From: DASRDR01 sp044867785
GTDB taxonomy: Bacteria; Methylomirabilota; Methylomirabilia; Rokubacteriales; DASRDR01
Reading direction: 5' to 3'
Length of the DNA: 64,000 nucleotides
Assembly (NCBI GenBank): GCA_044867785.1
Contig: JBIOVM010000165.1
Coordinates: 53,372 to 117,371 of the forward strand
Positions 36,738 through 45,631 of this stretch are shown here, in pieces. Below the pieces are notes generated by a model. The model searched no databases, was not told where the DNA came from, and saw only the letters and a list, made by a program, of their open reading frames with translations. A program made the translations under genes and the position numbers. Position 1 is the first letter of the stretch. Each line of letters starts with the position of its first letter.

Positions 36738-38826
36738 TGCCGAGCTTCCGCAGGCGGTTCCGCAGGGTGCTCGGGTTGAGGCCGAGGCGCTCGGCCGCCT
36801 GACCCTGCCCCTCGATCGTCCACCCGCAGCGATCGAGCACCCGCGCGATGTGGGTCCGCTCGACGTCCTCGAGGGACTCCGACGGCGGGCCGGTCTCTTC
36901 CCCGGCGGTCTCGCCGGCGCCGAGCACCTCGTCGATCCGGAGGACCGACCCTCGCGAGAGGATGAGGGCCCGCTCGATCACGTTCTGGAGCTCACGCACG
37001 TTGCCCGGCCACTCGTAGGCCTGGAGGGCGGCCATGACGGTCGTGGGGATCGTCGTGATCGACCGGTTGAGCACCCGCTTGCGCGACTCGATGAAGTGCC
37101 AGACGAGCAGCGGGATGTCCTCCCGGCGGTCCCGGAGAGGCGGGACCTGGATGGGGAAGACGCCCAGCCGATAGTAGAGATCCGATCGGAAGCGCCCTTC
37201 CCGCATGTCCCGGCGCAGCTCGCGGTTCGTGGCGGCGACGATGCGGACGTCGACCTTCCGCGTCACCGTCGCGCCGAGCCGCTGGATCTCCCCGCCCTCG
37301 AGGACGCGGAGGAGCTTCGTCTGGAGAGCCGGGTCGAGGTCGCCGATCTCGTCGAGGAGGAGCGTCCCGCGGTCCGCAAGCTCGAATCGGCCGGGCTTGG
37401 CGTGGCCCGCGCCGGTGAAGGCGCCCTTCTCGTGTCCGAAGAGCTCGCTCTCGATGAGCGTGGCGGGCAGCGCGGCGCAGTTCACCGCGATGAAGGGCTG
37501 TTCGCGCCGCCGGCCGTGTGAGTGGATGGCGCGCGCGAGCAGCTCCTTTCCGGTGCCGGTCTCGCCGAGGAGCAGGACCGGCGCGTCCGTGTCGGCGACC
37601 TGGCGGACCTTCTCCAGGACCCCGCGGAGGGCGGCGCTCCGGCCGACGATCTCGCCGAAGTCCCGGGCCTCGCCGAGCTCGGCCTTCAGGTAGACGTTCT
37701 CGGCCTCCAGCCGCTCCCGGAGGCGCTGGTTCTCCGCCAGGGCCGAGCGGAGGACGCTGTCGGCCTCCTTGCGGGCGAGGGCACTCGCGACGACCTCGCC
37801 CACCAGGCGGAGCCGGGTGACGAGGTCCGGTGACCATCGCTGCGCGCGTGTGGACGTGGCGAACACGAGCAGGCCGACGACGCGATCCTCCACGACCATC
37901 GGCGCGAGCGCGCCCGAGACGACGCCGCTCCGCTCGAGGCTCGCGCGGTCCCGCGCGGCTTCGGGCGGCAGCTCGTCGAGCCGCGTCAGGGCAACGAGCT
38001 CCCGGGCCTCGAGCACCCGGGCGACCAGCCACGGGAACGCATCCTTCGAGTCAGACGGCTCCGGGCGGATCGTGCCCGAGCGCACCCACTGGTGAGTCCG
38101 CATCACCATGTGCTCGTCCGGGACGTCCTGGACGACGCTCGCCCGGTCCGCCCCGAGCTGCTCGCCGACCGTTCGCAGGGTCTCCACGATCTGCGCGTCG
38201 ATCTCGTCGACCGGCACGTGGATCAAGCTCGCCGCGAGCGCGGCGACGACCTGGTCGAACTCGGTCGCCCGGCGCAACGCCAGCTCGGCCCGCTCGCGCG
38301 CGAGCGCGCTTCCGACGACCGCGGCCATCCGACCGAGCAGCTCGATGACCTGAGGTGGCCACGGCGTGCCCTCGCGCACGGTGCCGAATGCCACCCAGCC
38401 AACCGGCATCCCGCCGACGGTGAGGGGCAAGCCCAGGACCGACCGGAGCCCCGTCCGCTGAAGGAACGCCCGGTCCGGCGCCGCCTCGGGGGGAAGCTCG
38501 TCGGGGCTCGTCAGCCGGACGGGGATCCCGTCATCCAGGCGGGCGGTGATCCATGGCAGGGTGACCTCGGGGTCGAAGGGCGCGACCGGCGCACACCCCG
38601 CCCGAACCCACTCGGCCGACACGCGACCCGGGCCTCCGTGGGGGGCCCGCTGAGCCAGCCACGCGTAGTCCAGGTCGAAGAAGCCGGCTGTACGCCCGAT
38701 CGCGGCGTCGACGTGGACGGAGATCGCGCCGGTCGGGCACTCGACGAGCCTGGCCGAGAGCTCAGCGAGCACGCTGTCGAATCCCGGGGGGGCGGCCGTC
38801 AACCTCGCGTCCTCCTGAAGCGGCAC
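36718..38826 (-). CDS. Sigma-54-dependent activator with tandem GAF domains
   Basis: A 702-residue enhancer-binding protein. Two GAF domains lie at about 15-175 and 190-350, each ending in a GLPLTVGGMPVGWVAFG or APMVVEDRVVGLLVFAT strand pair. A coiled-coil linker leads to the AAA+ domain, with Walker A GETGTGKE near 418, GAFTGA, Walker B LLLDEIGDL and a Fis-type HTH at the end (ERLGLNPSTLRNRLRKLGI). It is NifA/FhlA-like in layout: small molecules or redox signals bound by the GAFs would relieve inhibition. Divergent from it, 258 bases away, is a STAS gene with its own sigma-54 promoter match, a likely target. Confidence 0.94.
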   Translation of the reverse strand: MPLQEDARLTAAPPGFDSVLAELSARLVECPTGAISVHVDAAIGRTAGFFDLDYAWLAQRAPHGGPGRVSAEWVRAGCAPVAPFDPEVTLPWITARLDDGIPVRLTSPDELPPEAAPDRAFLQRTGLRSVLGLPLTVGGMPVGWVAFGTVREGTPWPPQVIELLGRMAAVVGSALARERAELALRRATEFDQVVAALAASLIHVPVDEIDAQIVETLRTVGEQLGADRASVVQDVPDEHMVMRTHQWVRSGTIRPEPSDSKDAFPWLVARVLEARELVALTRLDELPPEAARDRASLERSGVVSGALAPMVVEDRVVGLLVFATSTRAQRWSPDLVTRLRLVGEVVASALARKEADSVLRSALAENQRLRERLEAENVYLKAELGEARDFGEIVGRSAALRGVLEKVRQVADTDAPVLLLGETGTGKELLARAIHSHGRRREQPFIAVNCAALPATLIESELFGHEKGAFTGAGHAKPGRFELADRGTLLLDEIGDLDPALQTKLLRVLEGGEIQRLGATVTRKVDVRIVAATNRELRRDMREGRFRSDLYYRLGVFPIQVPPLRDRREDIPLLVWHFIESRKRVLNRSITTIPTTVMAALQAYEWPGNVRELQNVIERALILSRGSVLRIDEVLGAGETAGEETGPPSESLEDVERTHIARVLDRCGWTIEGQGQAAERLGLNPSTLRNRLRKLGIRRPDR

Positions 38827-38928
38827 GCCCTGCCTCGTTCGTCAGGGTATCGATTGCTCCCCCGCCACCCGTCGGATGCAACGGTCAGCCGTCGCCCGTG
38901 GTGGCCGGGTGCCCGCCGCCCGGCTCGT

Positions 38929-38959
38929 CCCGTGGGAGTATCGCACGACTTCCCGCGGG
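38929..38959. promoter_or_regulatory. Imperfect inverted repeat, possible activator site
   Basis: CCCGTGGGAG (38929-38938) and TTCCCGCGGG (38950-38959) form an 8-of-10 inverted repeat with 11 bases between the arms, about two helical turns centre to centre. It lies 22 bases upstream of the sigma-54 promoter match at 38981 and between two divergent genes. A Fis-type HTH dimer would bind such a site; the GC-rich context makes chance plausible. Confidence 0.3.
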
Positions 38960-38980
38960 CTTCCACACGGAAGGCCCCTC

Positions 38981-38996
38981 TGGAACGGTTCTTGCC
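38981..38996 (+). promoter_or_regulatory. Sigma-54 promoter for the STAS gene
   Basis: TGGAACG-GTTC-TTGCC has the GG and GC separated by exactly 10 bases and a perfect TTGC. Transcription would start near 39007, with a leader of about 77 bases to the ATG at 39084. The divergent upstream gene encodes a sigma-54 activator. Confidence 0.6.
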
Positions 38997-39083
38997 CCGG
39001 AACGCCGCGAGAAGCCGCGCGTTCGACTTGATGGCTTCAAGGCCCGGAGAGCCGGCGCTTCTTCCGGCGAGGGATCGTAGAGG

Positions 39084-39428
39084 ATGCCGTTCCGCCTGAC
39101 CGTCATGGAGAAGGCCGACCTGACGACCGTGAGCCTTGCGGGACGCCTCGGGGACGACGCGGTGAACCTGCTGCGCGATGCGTGTAGCAAGGCTCGGCGG
39201 CCCCTCGTTCTGGATCTGTCCCAGGTGACCGGCGCCAGCGATGCGAGCGTGCTGCTGCTCCACCGGCTGGTGGCCGACGGCGTCCACCTCCTGGGCACCT
39301 CCCAGTACATGGCGCTCCTGCTTGCGACCGAGAGACCGCCCCCGATCGCTCGGCCGCGGCCACGGGCTCGTCGGACGCCAGCCCGGTCGAAGCAGAGCCG
39401 TCCACGCGCAGAGAACAGGTCCCCATGA
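39084..39428 (+). CDS. STAS-domain protein
   Basis: A 114-residue protein. Residues 5-75 show the STAS fold of anti-sigma-factor antagonists (LTTVSLAGRLGDDAVNLLRD, then PLVLDLSQVTGASDASVLLLHRL), with serines in the phosphorylation-loop region. The last 35 residues are an Arg/Pro-rich tail. AGAGG lies directly before ATG 39084, close but usable. Its divergent position and sigma-54 promoter match suggest that it is controlled by the adjacent GAF-type activator. Partner kinase and sigma genes are not seen. Confidence 0.75.
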   Translation: MPFRLTVMEKADLTTVSLAGRLGDDAVNLLRDACSKARRPLVLDLSQVTGASDASVLLLHRLVADGVHLLGTSQYMALLLATERPPPIARPRPRARRTPARSKQSRPRAENRSP

Positions 39429-39674
39429 GCCGTCACGGCCGATGCCTGGGGCGGCCAGCCTCCGTTGGGGCGGTCGCGCTCCATGGTCCGGGCTCGTGGT
39501 GGGCGCGAGGCGTCGGCTTGACGTAGGACCAGAGCCCAATGGTGTGGCGTGCACCGATCCCGTAGCTTCGGTCGGTCCACCGTCTCAGGAAGTCGTGCCG
39601 GGTTCGCGGCGTTCATGGAGCTCGTCACGATGATCCGGTTCCGCGGAGCGCGAGCGTGCCCAGGAGGGAGACCG

Positions 39675-41039
39675 ATGAACGGATGGAAGGCGACGGACGA
39701 GCGATGCCAGTCGCGGTGGGGTGGAGCCCGAGCCGCTCTCTTCGTGGGCGTGGCGCTCCTGGCGCTCCTGGTCGGCCCCCTCTCGAGCCGGGCCGACGAG
39801 GACCAGCCGAGACCGACGGCCATGGAGCGGCTGTTCCCGGGGCTCGAGGAAAGCATGAAGGACCTTCCGGCCTTTCTCCGAGATACGGACGCCACGGTCT
39901 ACCTCCGCTCGTACTACTTCAACCGGGAGAACCCGGACGGCACGGAGAACGAGGCCTGGGCCTTCGGCGGCTGGTTCAGCTACCGGTCCGGCTGGCTCCT
40001 CGACACGTTCGCGATCGGCGCCACGGTCTACGGCTCGGCGCCGCTCTACGCGCCCGACGACAAGGACGGCACGACGCTCCTGAAGCCGGGGCAGGAAGGC
40101 TATGGGGTCCTCGGCGAGGCCTACGCCGCCCTCCGGTACAAGGAGTACGTCCTCGCGAAGGGCTACCGGCAGGAGGTCAGCCAGGGCTACATCAACCGCG
40201 AGGACAACCGGATGACGCCCAACACCTTCGAGGGCGTCACTGTCGGCGGCACGCTGGGCCCGGTGGGCTACCTCGCGGGCTATCTCTGGAAGTTCAAGGC
40301 CCGGAACGACGACGACTTCCAGTACATGTCCGAGGCCGCGGGGGCACCGGACAGCGACGACGGCGTCGCCCTCTTCGGCGTGAAGTCCGCGCCCATCACC
40401 GGCCTCAAGCTGGACGTCAGCGAGCAGTACGGGATCAACACCTTCAACACGGTCTTCGCTCAAGCCGACTACACGCGCATCCTGAGAGAGGACCTCCATC
40501 TCATCTTCGGCGGCCAGTTCACCGATCAGCGGGCGGTGGGCGACCAGCTGCTCACGAACGCGTCCTCGAGGGATTGGGACACCTACAACGTGAGCGCGAA
40601 GGCGGGGGTCGCCTTTCGGGAGCTGGTCTTCACCCTCGGCGGCTCGATCACCGGCGACGGGAACACGATCCAGGCGCCGTGGGGGAGCTTCCCGGGCTAC
40701 CTCTCGCTGATCCAGGAAGACTTCAACCGCGCCAACGAGAAGGCGATCCTCGTCGGCGTGGCCTACGACTTCTCCAAGCTCGTCACCCCGGGGCTCGGGG
40801 CGTTCGTCAACGTCGCCCACGGCTGGGACGCCATCGACCCGAAGACACGCGCCAACGCGCCGGACCAGACCGAGTACGACCTCACGATCGACTACCGGCC
40901 GCCCAGCGGGTTCCTCTTCCTCCCCACGACGCGGAACCTCTGGTTCCGGCTGCGCGGGGTCATCCTCGATCGAGAGAACGCCGACCAGCTCGGCTGGCAG
41001 GTTCGATTCATCGTGAACTGGGAGATCCCGATCCTGTAG
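39675..41039 (+). CDS. OprD-family outer-membrane porin
   Basis: A 454-residue barrel. AGGAGGGAG sits four bases before ATG 39675. The signal peptide (ALFVGVALLALLVGPLSSRA) is followed by ATVYLRSYYFNRENPDGTENEA and EAYAALRYKEYVLAKGYRQEV, typical of the OprD family of 18-strand substrate-specific porins. Strands alternate to the end, which closes VRFIVNWEIPIL. OprD proteins take up basic amino acids, peptides or carboxylates. Its place directly before amino-acid decarboxylase and antiporter genes points to amino-acid uptake across the outer membrane. Confidence 0.88.
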   Translation: MNGWKATDERCQSRWGGARAALFVGVALLALLVGPLSSRADEDQPRPTAMERLFPGLEESMKDLPAFLRDTDATVYLRSYYFNRENPDGTENEAWAFGGWFSYRSGWLLDTFAIGATVYGSAPLYAPDDKDGTTLLKPGQEGYGVLGEAYAALRYKEYVLAKGYRQEVSQGYINREDNRMTPNTFEGVTVGGTLGPVGYLAGYLWKFKARNDDDFQYMSEAAGAPDSDDGVALFGVKSAPITGLKLDVSEQYGINTFNTVFAQADYTRILREDLHLIFGGQFTDQRAVGDQLLTNASSRDWDTYNVSAKAGVAFRELVFTLGGSITGDGNTIQAPWGSFPGYLSLIQEDFNRANEKAILVGVAYDFSKLVTPGLGAFVNVAHGWDAIDPKTRANAPDQTEYDLTIDYRPPSGFLFLPTTRNLWFRLRGVILDRENADQLGWQVRFIVNWEIPIL

Positions 41040-41129
41040 GGCGACCCCGGACACGGCATCCAGAACGGAATAGTGACACCGAGGCGGCGGGACGGCGCGT
41101 CCGCCCCGCTCGGCCGCGAGGAGTGACTG

Positions 41130-43889
41130 ATGACCACGGCTGCGAACGATCGAGTCCTCGGCCTCAACGAGTTCTTCACGGCGTCGGAGGCGCGCGTCGA
41201 CCGCTGGCGGACGCTGAACCGCGTCGCCAAGGCCCTCGCGGCGGGTGGTCCACGGCCGGCCGGCGGTCCCGGCCAGGATCCCAAGGCCCTCCTCGCCGAG
41301 CTTCAGCCGCTGGAGGATCTCTGCGGCTACCCGGGGCCTCGCCTGATGGGGCAGGTGCACGAGCGCCTCCAGACCGGAGACTGGACGGGCGTTGCGCGCC
41401 TGGTGCAGCGGGTCAGCGGCGCACTCCTCTCCAACAGCTACCGGGACGACGTCGAGCCCTGGAAGGCCGACGAGGAGGGGGAGACCCACGCGCCCGACAT
41501 CCTCCCCCCGTCGATCGGGCGCGGCCAGGCGCGACGGCCGTACTTCGAGATCCTGCTCGTCTCGCCCGCCGAGCGGGCCTTGTGGCCGGAGATCCGCGAG
41601 ACGTTCCGGCGGCTCCGGCGCGCCGAGGACGACTTCGTGTACGAGCCCGTCGTGGTGGGGAGCTTCGAGGACGCGGTCCTGGCGGTGGTCTTCAACCCGA
41701 ACCTCCAGGCCGTGGTGATCAGCGACGGGTTCCGGTACCCCTCGCAATACACGGTGCCGGTCCTGCGGGAGATCCTCAGCCGCCAGGCGCAGGTCGCCGA
41801 GTCGGTGCGGCAGGGCGATCTCGGGACCCTGCTGGCCCAGATGGTGCGCCGGTGGCGGCCGGAGCTCGACGTGTACCTCACGACCGACCGCGACGTCGCC
41901 CGGCTCGCGGGCTCCGACGAGGCGGCCCCGATCCGCCGGGTCTTCTACGGCGTCGAGGAGCCGATGGAGATCCACCTGGCGATCCTCGACGGCGTGACGG
42001 ACCGCTACGAGACGCCCTACTTCGACAATCTAAAGAACTACGCCCAGCGCCCGATCGGCACGTTCCACGCACTGCCGGTGGCCCGCGGGAAGTCGATCTT
42101 CAAGTCCAACTGGATCCGCGACATGGGCGAGTTCTACGGCGCCAACCTGTTCCTCGCCGAGTCGTCGGCGACGACCGGCGGCCTCGACAGCCTGCTCGAG
42201 CCGACCGGGAACATCAAGGTCGCGCAGGACAAGGCCGCCCGCGCCCTCGGCGGGGACCGCAGCTTCTTCGTCACCAACGGCACCTCGACATCGAACAAGA
42301 TCGTCCACCAGGCGATCCTCAAGCCGGGCGACATCGTCCTGATCGACCGCGACTGCCACAAGTCCCACCATTACGGGCTGGTCCTGGCAGGCGCCCAGCC
42401 GCTCTACATCGACGCCTTCCCGCTCACGCAGTACTCGATGTACGGGAGCCTCGCCATCAAGCCGATCAAGAAGGCGCTGCTCCAGCTCAAGGCGGAGGGG
42501 AAGCTCGACCGCGCGAAGCTCTTGGTGCTGACCAACTGCACGTTCGACGGCCACGTCGCGAACGTGAAGCGGACGATGCTGGAGTGTCTCGCGATCAAGC
42601 CGGACCTCGTCTTCCTGTGGGACGAGGCCTGGTTCGGGTTCGCCCGCTTCTCGCCGTACCTCCGGCGGCGCACGGGAATGGGCGCGGCGGCGGCGATCCG
42701 CGACCTGATGCGCGACCCGGAGTACCGGAAGCGCTACGAGGCGTTCAAGGCCAGCGCCGGCAAGCTGGAGCCGAAGGACCCGAAGCTCGTGGACATGGAG
42801 CTCCTGCCGGACCCGGACAAGGTCCGCGTCCGCGTCTACGAGACCGACTCGGTGCACAAGTCGATGTCGTCGCTCCGCCAGGGCTCGATCATCGTCGTCG
42901 CGGACCAGGACTTCCACACGGTCGAGCCCGCCTTCAAGGAGGCGTTCTTCACCCACACCTCGACCTCGCCCAACCTCCAGATCATCGCGTCGCTGGACGT
43001 GGCGCGGCGGCAAATGGAGCTGGAGGGCTACGAGCTCGTCGGGCGGGCGATCCAGCTGGCGATCGAGATCCGGCGCGAGATCAACGCGCACCCGCTGATC
43101 TCGAAGTACTTCCGCGTCGCCACGCCGGCCGAGATGATCCCCGCCGAGTACCGGAAGTCCGGCTTCACGGACTGGGGCGCGCCGGGGTGGACGATGACCG
43201 ACACGATGGGCGCGCTCGACCACGACGAGTTCTACCTCGACCCGACCCGGATCACGCTCCTCTGCGGCGCCGCCGGCTACGACGGCACCCAGTTCAAGGC
43301 CCTGCTGGCCAGCGAGCACGACATCCAGATCAACAAGACCTCGCGCAACAGCGTGCTCGTCCAGATCAACATCAACAACACGCGGAGCGACCTGGCGCAC
43401 CTCATCAAGGCGCTGGCGGACATGGCGCGGGGGATCGAGAAGCGGCTCGCCGAGGGCGGGGAGGAGGAGCGCGCGGCCTTCAAGGCGCGCGTGAAGTCAC
43501 TGGTCGAGGACGTGCCGGATCTGCCCGACTTCCAGCGGTTCCACGACGCCTTCCGCGACGACCCGAAGAGCGCCACCCAGGAAGGGCACATGCGCGAGGC
43601 GTACTACATGGCCTATGACACCGCCAACATCGAGCACGTCAAGCTCCAGAGCAAGGAGATCGACGATCGGCTCGCCAAGGGCCCGGAGCTGGTGTCGGCG
43701 AAGTTCGTGATCCCGTACCCGCCCGGCTTCCCGATCATGGTGCCGGGCCAGGTCGTCACCAAGGAGATCATCACCTTCATGCGGAAGCTCGACGTGAAGG
43801 AGATCCACGGCTACAACGCCGGCAAGGGCCTCGAGCTCCTGAAGCCCGACGCGCTGGCCAAGCACCGGACCAAGGTCCCGGGGCGATAG
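41130..43889 (+). CDS. PLP-dependent amino-acid decarboxylase, Orn/Lys/Arg type
   Basis: A 919-residue fold-type I PLP enzyme. Residues 1-130 are an unfamiliar helical region; about 135-225 resemble the flavodoxin-like wing domain of the inducible Orn/Lys/Arg decarboxylases (YFEILLVSPAERALW, VVISDGFRYPSQYTVP). The major domain has the cofactor-stacking HKSHHYG motif near 410, Asp498 in WDEAW (pyridine-nitrogen contact) and the Schiff-base Lys577 in DSVHKSMSS. The C-terminal part (FVIPYPPGFPIMVPGQ) is the usual family ending. The substrate may be Orn, Lys, Arg or an acidic amino acid; the adjacent aspT and aspD make an acidic substrate or a shared exchanger possible. Confidence 0.9.
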   Translation: MTTAANDRVLGLNEFFTASEARVDRWRTLNRVAKALAAGGPRPAGGPGQDPKALLAELQPLEDLCGYPGPRLMGQVHERLQTGDWTGVARLVQRVSGALLSNSYRDDVEPWKADEEGETHAPDILPPSIGRGQARRPYFEILLVSPAERALWPEIRETFRRLRRAEDDFVYEPVVVGSFEDAVLAVVFNPNLQAVVISDGFRYPSQYTVPVLREILSRQAQVAESVRQGDLGTLLAQMVRRWRPELDVYLTTDRDVARLAGSDEAAPIRRVFYGVEEPMEIHLAILDGVTDRYETPYFDNLKNYAQRPIGTFHALPVARGKSIFKSNWIRDMGEFYGANLFLAESSATTGGLDSLLEPTGNIKVAQDKAARALGGDRSFFVTNGTSTSNKIVHQAILKPGDIVLIDRDCHKSHHYGLVLAGAQPLYIDAFPLTQYSMYGSLAIKPIKKALLQLKAEGKLDRAKLLVLTNCTFDGHVANVKRTMLECLAIKPDLVFLWDEAWFGFARFSPYLRRRTGMGAAAAIRDLMRDPEYRKRYEAFKASAGKLEPKDPKLVDMELLPDPDKVRVRVYETDSVHKSMSSLRQGSIIVVADQDFHTVEPAFKEAFFTHTSTSPNLQIIASLDVARRQMELEGYELVGRAIQLAIEIRREINAHPLISKYFRVATPAEMIPAEYRKSGFTDWGAPGWTMTDTMGALDHDEFYLDPTRITLLCGAAGYDGTQFKALLASEHDIQINKTSRNSVLVQININNTRSDLAHLIKALADMARGIEKRLAEGGEEERAAFKARVKSLVEDVPDLPDFQRFHDAFRDDPKSATQEGHMREAYYMAYDTANIEHVKLQSKEIDDRLAKGPELVSAKFVIPYPPGFPIMVPGQVVTKEIITFMRKLDVKEIHGYNAGKGLELLKPDALAKHRTKVPGR

Positions 43890-43920
43890 GCCCCAACCCA
43901 GTGGACGGAGGGACATAGAG

Positions 43921-45612
43921 ATGCTTGACTGGTTATTCGCGACTCTGCGTCAGTACCCGGAGATCGCGATCTTCCTCTCGCTCGGGATCGGGTACTACGT
44001 CGGCAAGTTCACCTTCAAGGGCCTCGGGCTGGGGTCCGTCACCGCGACCCTGCTGGCCGCCGTCGTGATCGGACAGCTCGGGATCACGATCAACCAGCCC
44101 CTGAAGGCGTTCGCCTTCCTGATGTTCCTGTTCGCGGTCGGCTACGGCGTCGGGCCGCAGTTCGTCCGCGGCGTGGCCAAGGATGGCCTGCCGCAGGCGC
44201 TCTACGCGGTGGTGGTGTGCGTGCTGTGCCTGGGTGCGGGCGTGGGGGTCGCCAAGCTGGCCGGCTACGACCTCGGGTACGCGGCCGGGCTGTACGCGGG
44301 ATCGCAGACCATCTCGGCCTCGATGGGCCTCGCCACCGACGCGATCAACCGGCTGGGCCTGGCCGCCGAGCAGACCAAGGCGATGCTCGACGGGATGCCG
44401 ATCGCCTACGCCGTGACCTACATGTTCGGCACGGTCGGCTCGGCGATCGTGATCGCCCTGGTCGGGCCCGCGCTCCTCGGTATCGACCTCGTCTCGGCCG
44501 CCAAGGACTACGAGGCGAAGCACGGCGGCACGAAGGAGATGGGCGGCGCCGGCTCGGCCTGGCACCGCTGGGAGCTGCGAGCCTTCCGGGTGAGACAGGG
44601 CGGGAAGGCCGTCGGCCTCCGGGCCGTCGAGGCCGAGGCCCTGGTGCCCGATTCGCGCGTCTTCGTCCAGCGCATCCGTCGCGGTGGGACGATCGAGGAA
44701 GCGACCGCGGACACCGTGCTGCGGGAAGGCGACGTGGTGGCGGTCGCCGGCACCCGCGAGGTGCTCGTGAAGGTCCTGGGGGCGAGTGCGGAGGAGGTCG
44801 AGGATCCCGAGCTCCTGAACGTGCCGATCGAGGGTGTCGACGTCTACGTGACCAACAAGGCGGTCGACGGCAAGACGCTCGCCGAGCTGGCGCGAACGCC
44901 AGGCGCCCGCGGCGTCTTCCTGCGGAGGATCACCCGGGGCGCGACCGCCACCGAGATCCCCATCCTGCCGAGCACGACGATCCAGCGCGGCGACATCCTG
45001 ACGGTGGTCGGCCGTACGCAGGACACCACGGCCGCCGCCAAGCTGCTCGGCGTGCCCGACCGGCCGAGCGACGTCGCCGACGTCGCGTTCATCGGATTTG
45101 CGGTCACGATCGGCGCGCTCATCGGCGCGCTGGTCTTGAAGGTCGGCGGGGTGCCGTTGACGCTGTCCACCGCCGGCGGCGCCCTCATCTCGGGGCTCGT
45201 GTTCGGCTGGCTGCGCTCGACGCGCCCGTTCTTCGGGCGCATCCCGTCGTCGACCGTGTGGTTCATGAACTCGGTCGGCCTCAACATCTTCATCGCGATC
45301 GTCGGCATCTCGGCCGGCCCGGGGTTCGTCAACGGCCTCAAGACACAGGGCGTCAGCCTTTTCCTGTGGGGCATCGTGGCGACGACGGTGCCACTGATCC
45401 TCAGCATGTACATCGGGAAGTACGTGTTCCGCTTCCACGACGCCATCCTGCTCGGGGCCGTCTCCGGGGCGCGCACCACGACGGCGTCCCTCGGCATGGT
45501 CTGTGATCTCGCGAAGAGCCAGGTGCCCGCGCTCGGGTACACCGTCACCTACGCCATCGGCAACACGCTGCTCACGATCTGGGGCATGGTGCTGATCATG
45601 CTTCTGTCCTGA
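43921..45612 (+). CDS. aspT: Aspartate:alanine antiporter
   Basis: A 563-residue member of the AAE transporter family. Two membrane blocks, each with a repeated domain (ATLLAAVVIGQLGI..FLFAVGYGVGPQF and TLSTAGGALISGLVFGWLR), surround a central cytoplasmic region with two RCK_C/TrkA_C domains (about 215-285 and 300-375). AspT exchanges external aspartate for cytoplasmic alanine; with aspartate decarboxylation this is electrogenic and generates proton motive force. Spacing is 31 bases from the upstream decarboxylase and 19 bases to aspD, so one transcript is likely. It could exchange other pairs as well. Confidence 0.9.
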   Translation: MLDWLFATLRQYPEIAIFLSLGIGYYVGKFTFKGLGLGSVTATLLAAVVIGQLGITINQPLKAFAFLMFLFAVGYGVGPQFVRGVAKDGLPQALYAVVVCVLCLGAGVGVAKLAGYDLGYAAGLYAGSQTISASMGLATDAINRLGLAAEQTKAMLDGMPIAYAVTYMFGTVGSAIVIALVGPALLGIDLVSAAKDYEAKHGGTKEMGGAGSAWHRWELRAFRVRQGGKAVGLRAVEAEALVPDSRVFVQRIRRGGTIEEATADTVLREGDVVAVAGTREVLVKVLGASAEEVEDPELLNVPIEGVDVYVTNKAVDGKTLAELARTPGARGVFLRRITRGATATEIPILPSTTIQRGDILTVVGRTQDTTAAAKLLGVPDRPSDVADVAFIGFAVTIGALIGALVLKVGGVPLTLSTAGGALISGLVFGWLRSTRPFFGRIPSSTVWFMNSVGLNIFIAIVGISAGPGFVNGLKTQGVSLFLWGIVATTVPLILSMYIGKYVFRFHDAILLGAVSGARTTTASLGMVCDLAKSQVPALGYTVTYAIGNTLLTIWGMVLIMLLS

Positions 45613-45631
45613 GACGAGGGGAGACCTGACC

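Noticed and set aside
38898..39080. 60-codon ORF before the STAS gene
   Set aside because: No ribosome-binding site or conserved pattern, and it spans the sigma-54 promoter match.
39518..39523. TTGACG as a -35 element for the OprD/decarboxylase operon
   Set aside because: No acceptable -10 hexamer at 16-18 bases; the region has no other promoter signal I trust.
39656..43618. 1320-codon plus-strand open frame across the OprD and decarboxylase genes
   Set aside because: It is an Arg/Gly/Pro-rich shadow caused by high GC at third positions; the OprD and decarboxylase frames hold recognisable motifs.
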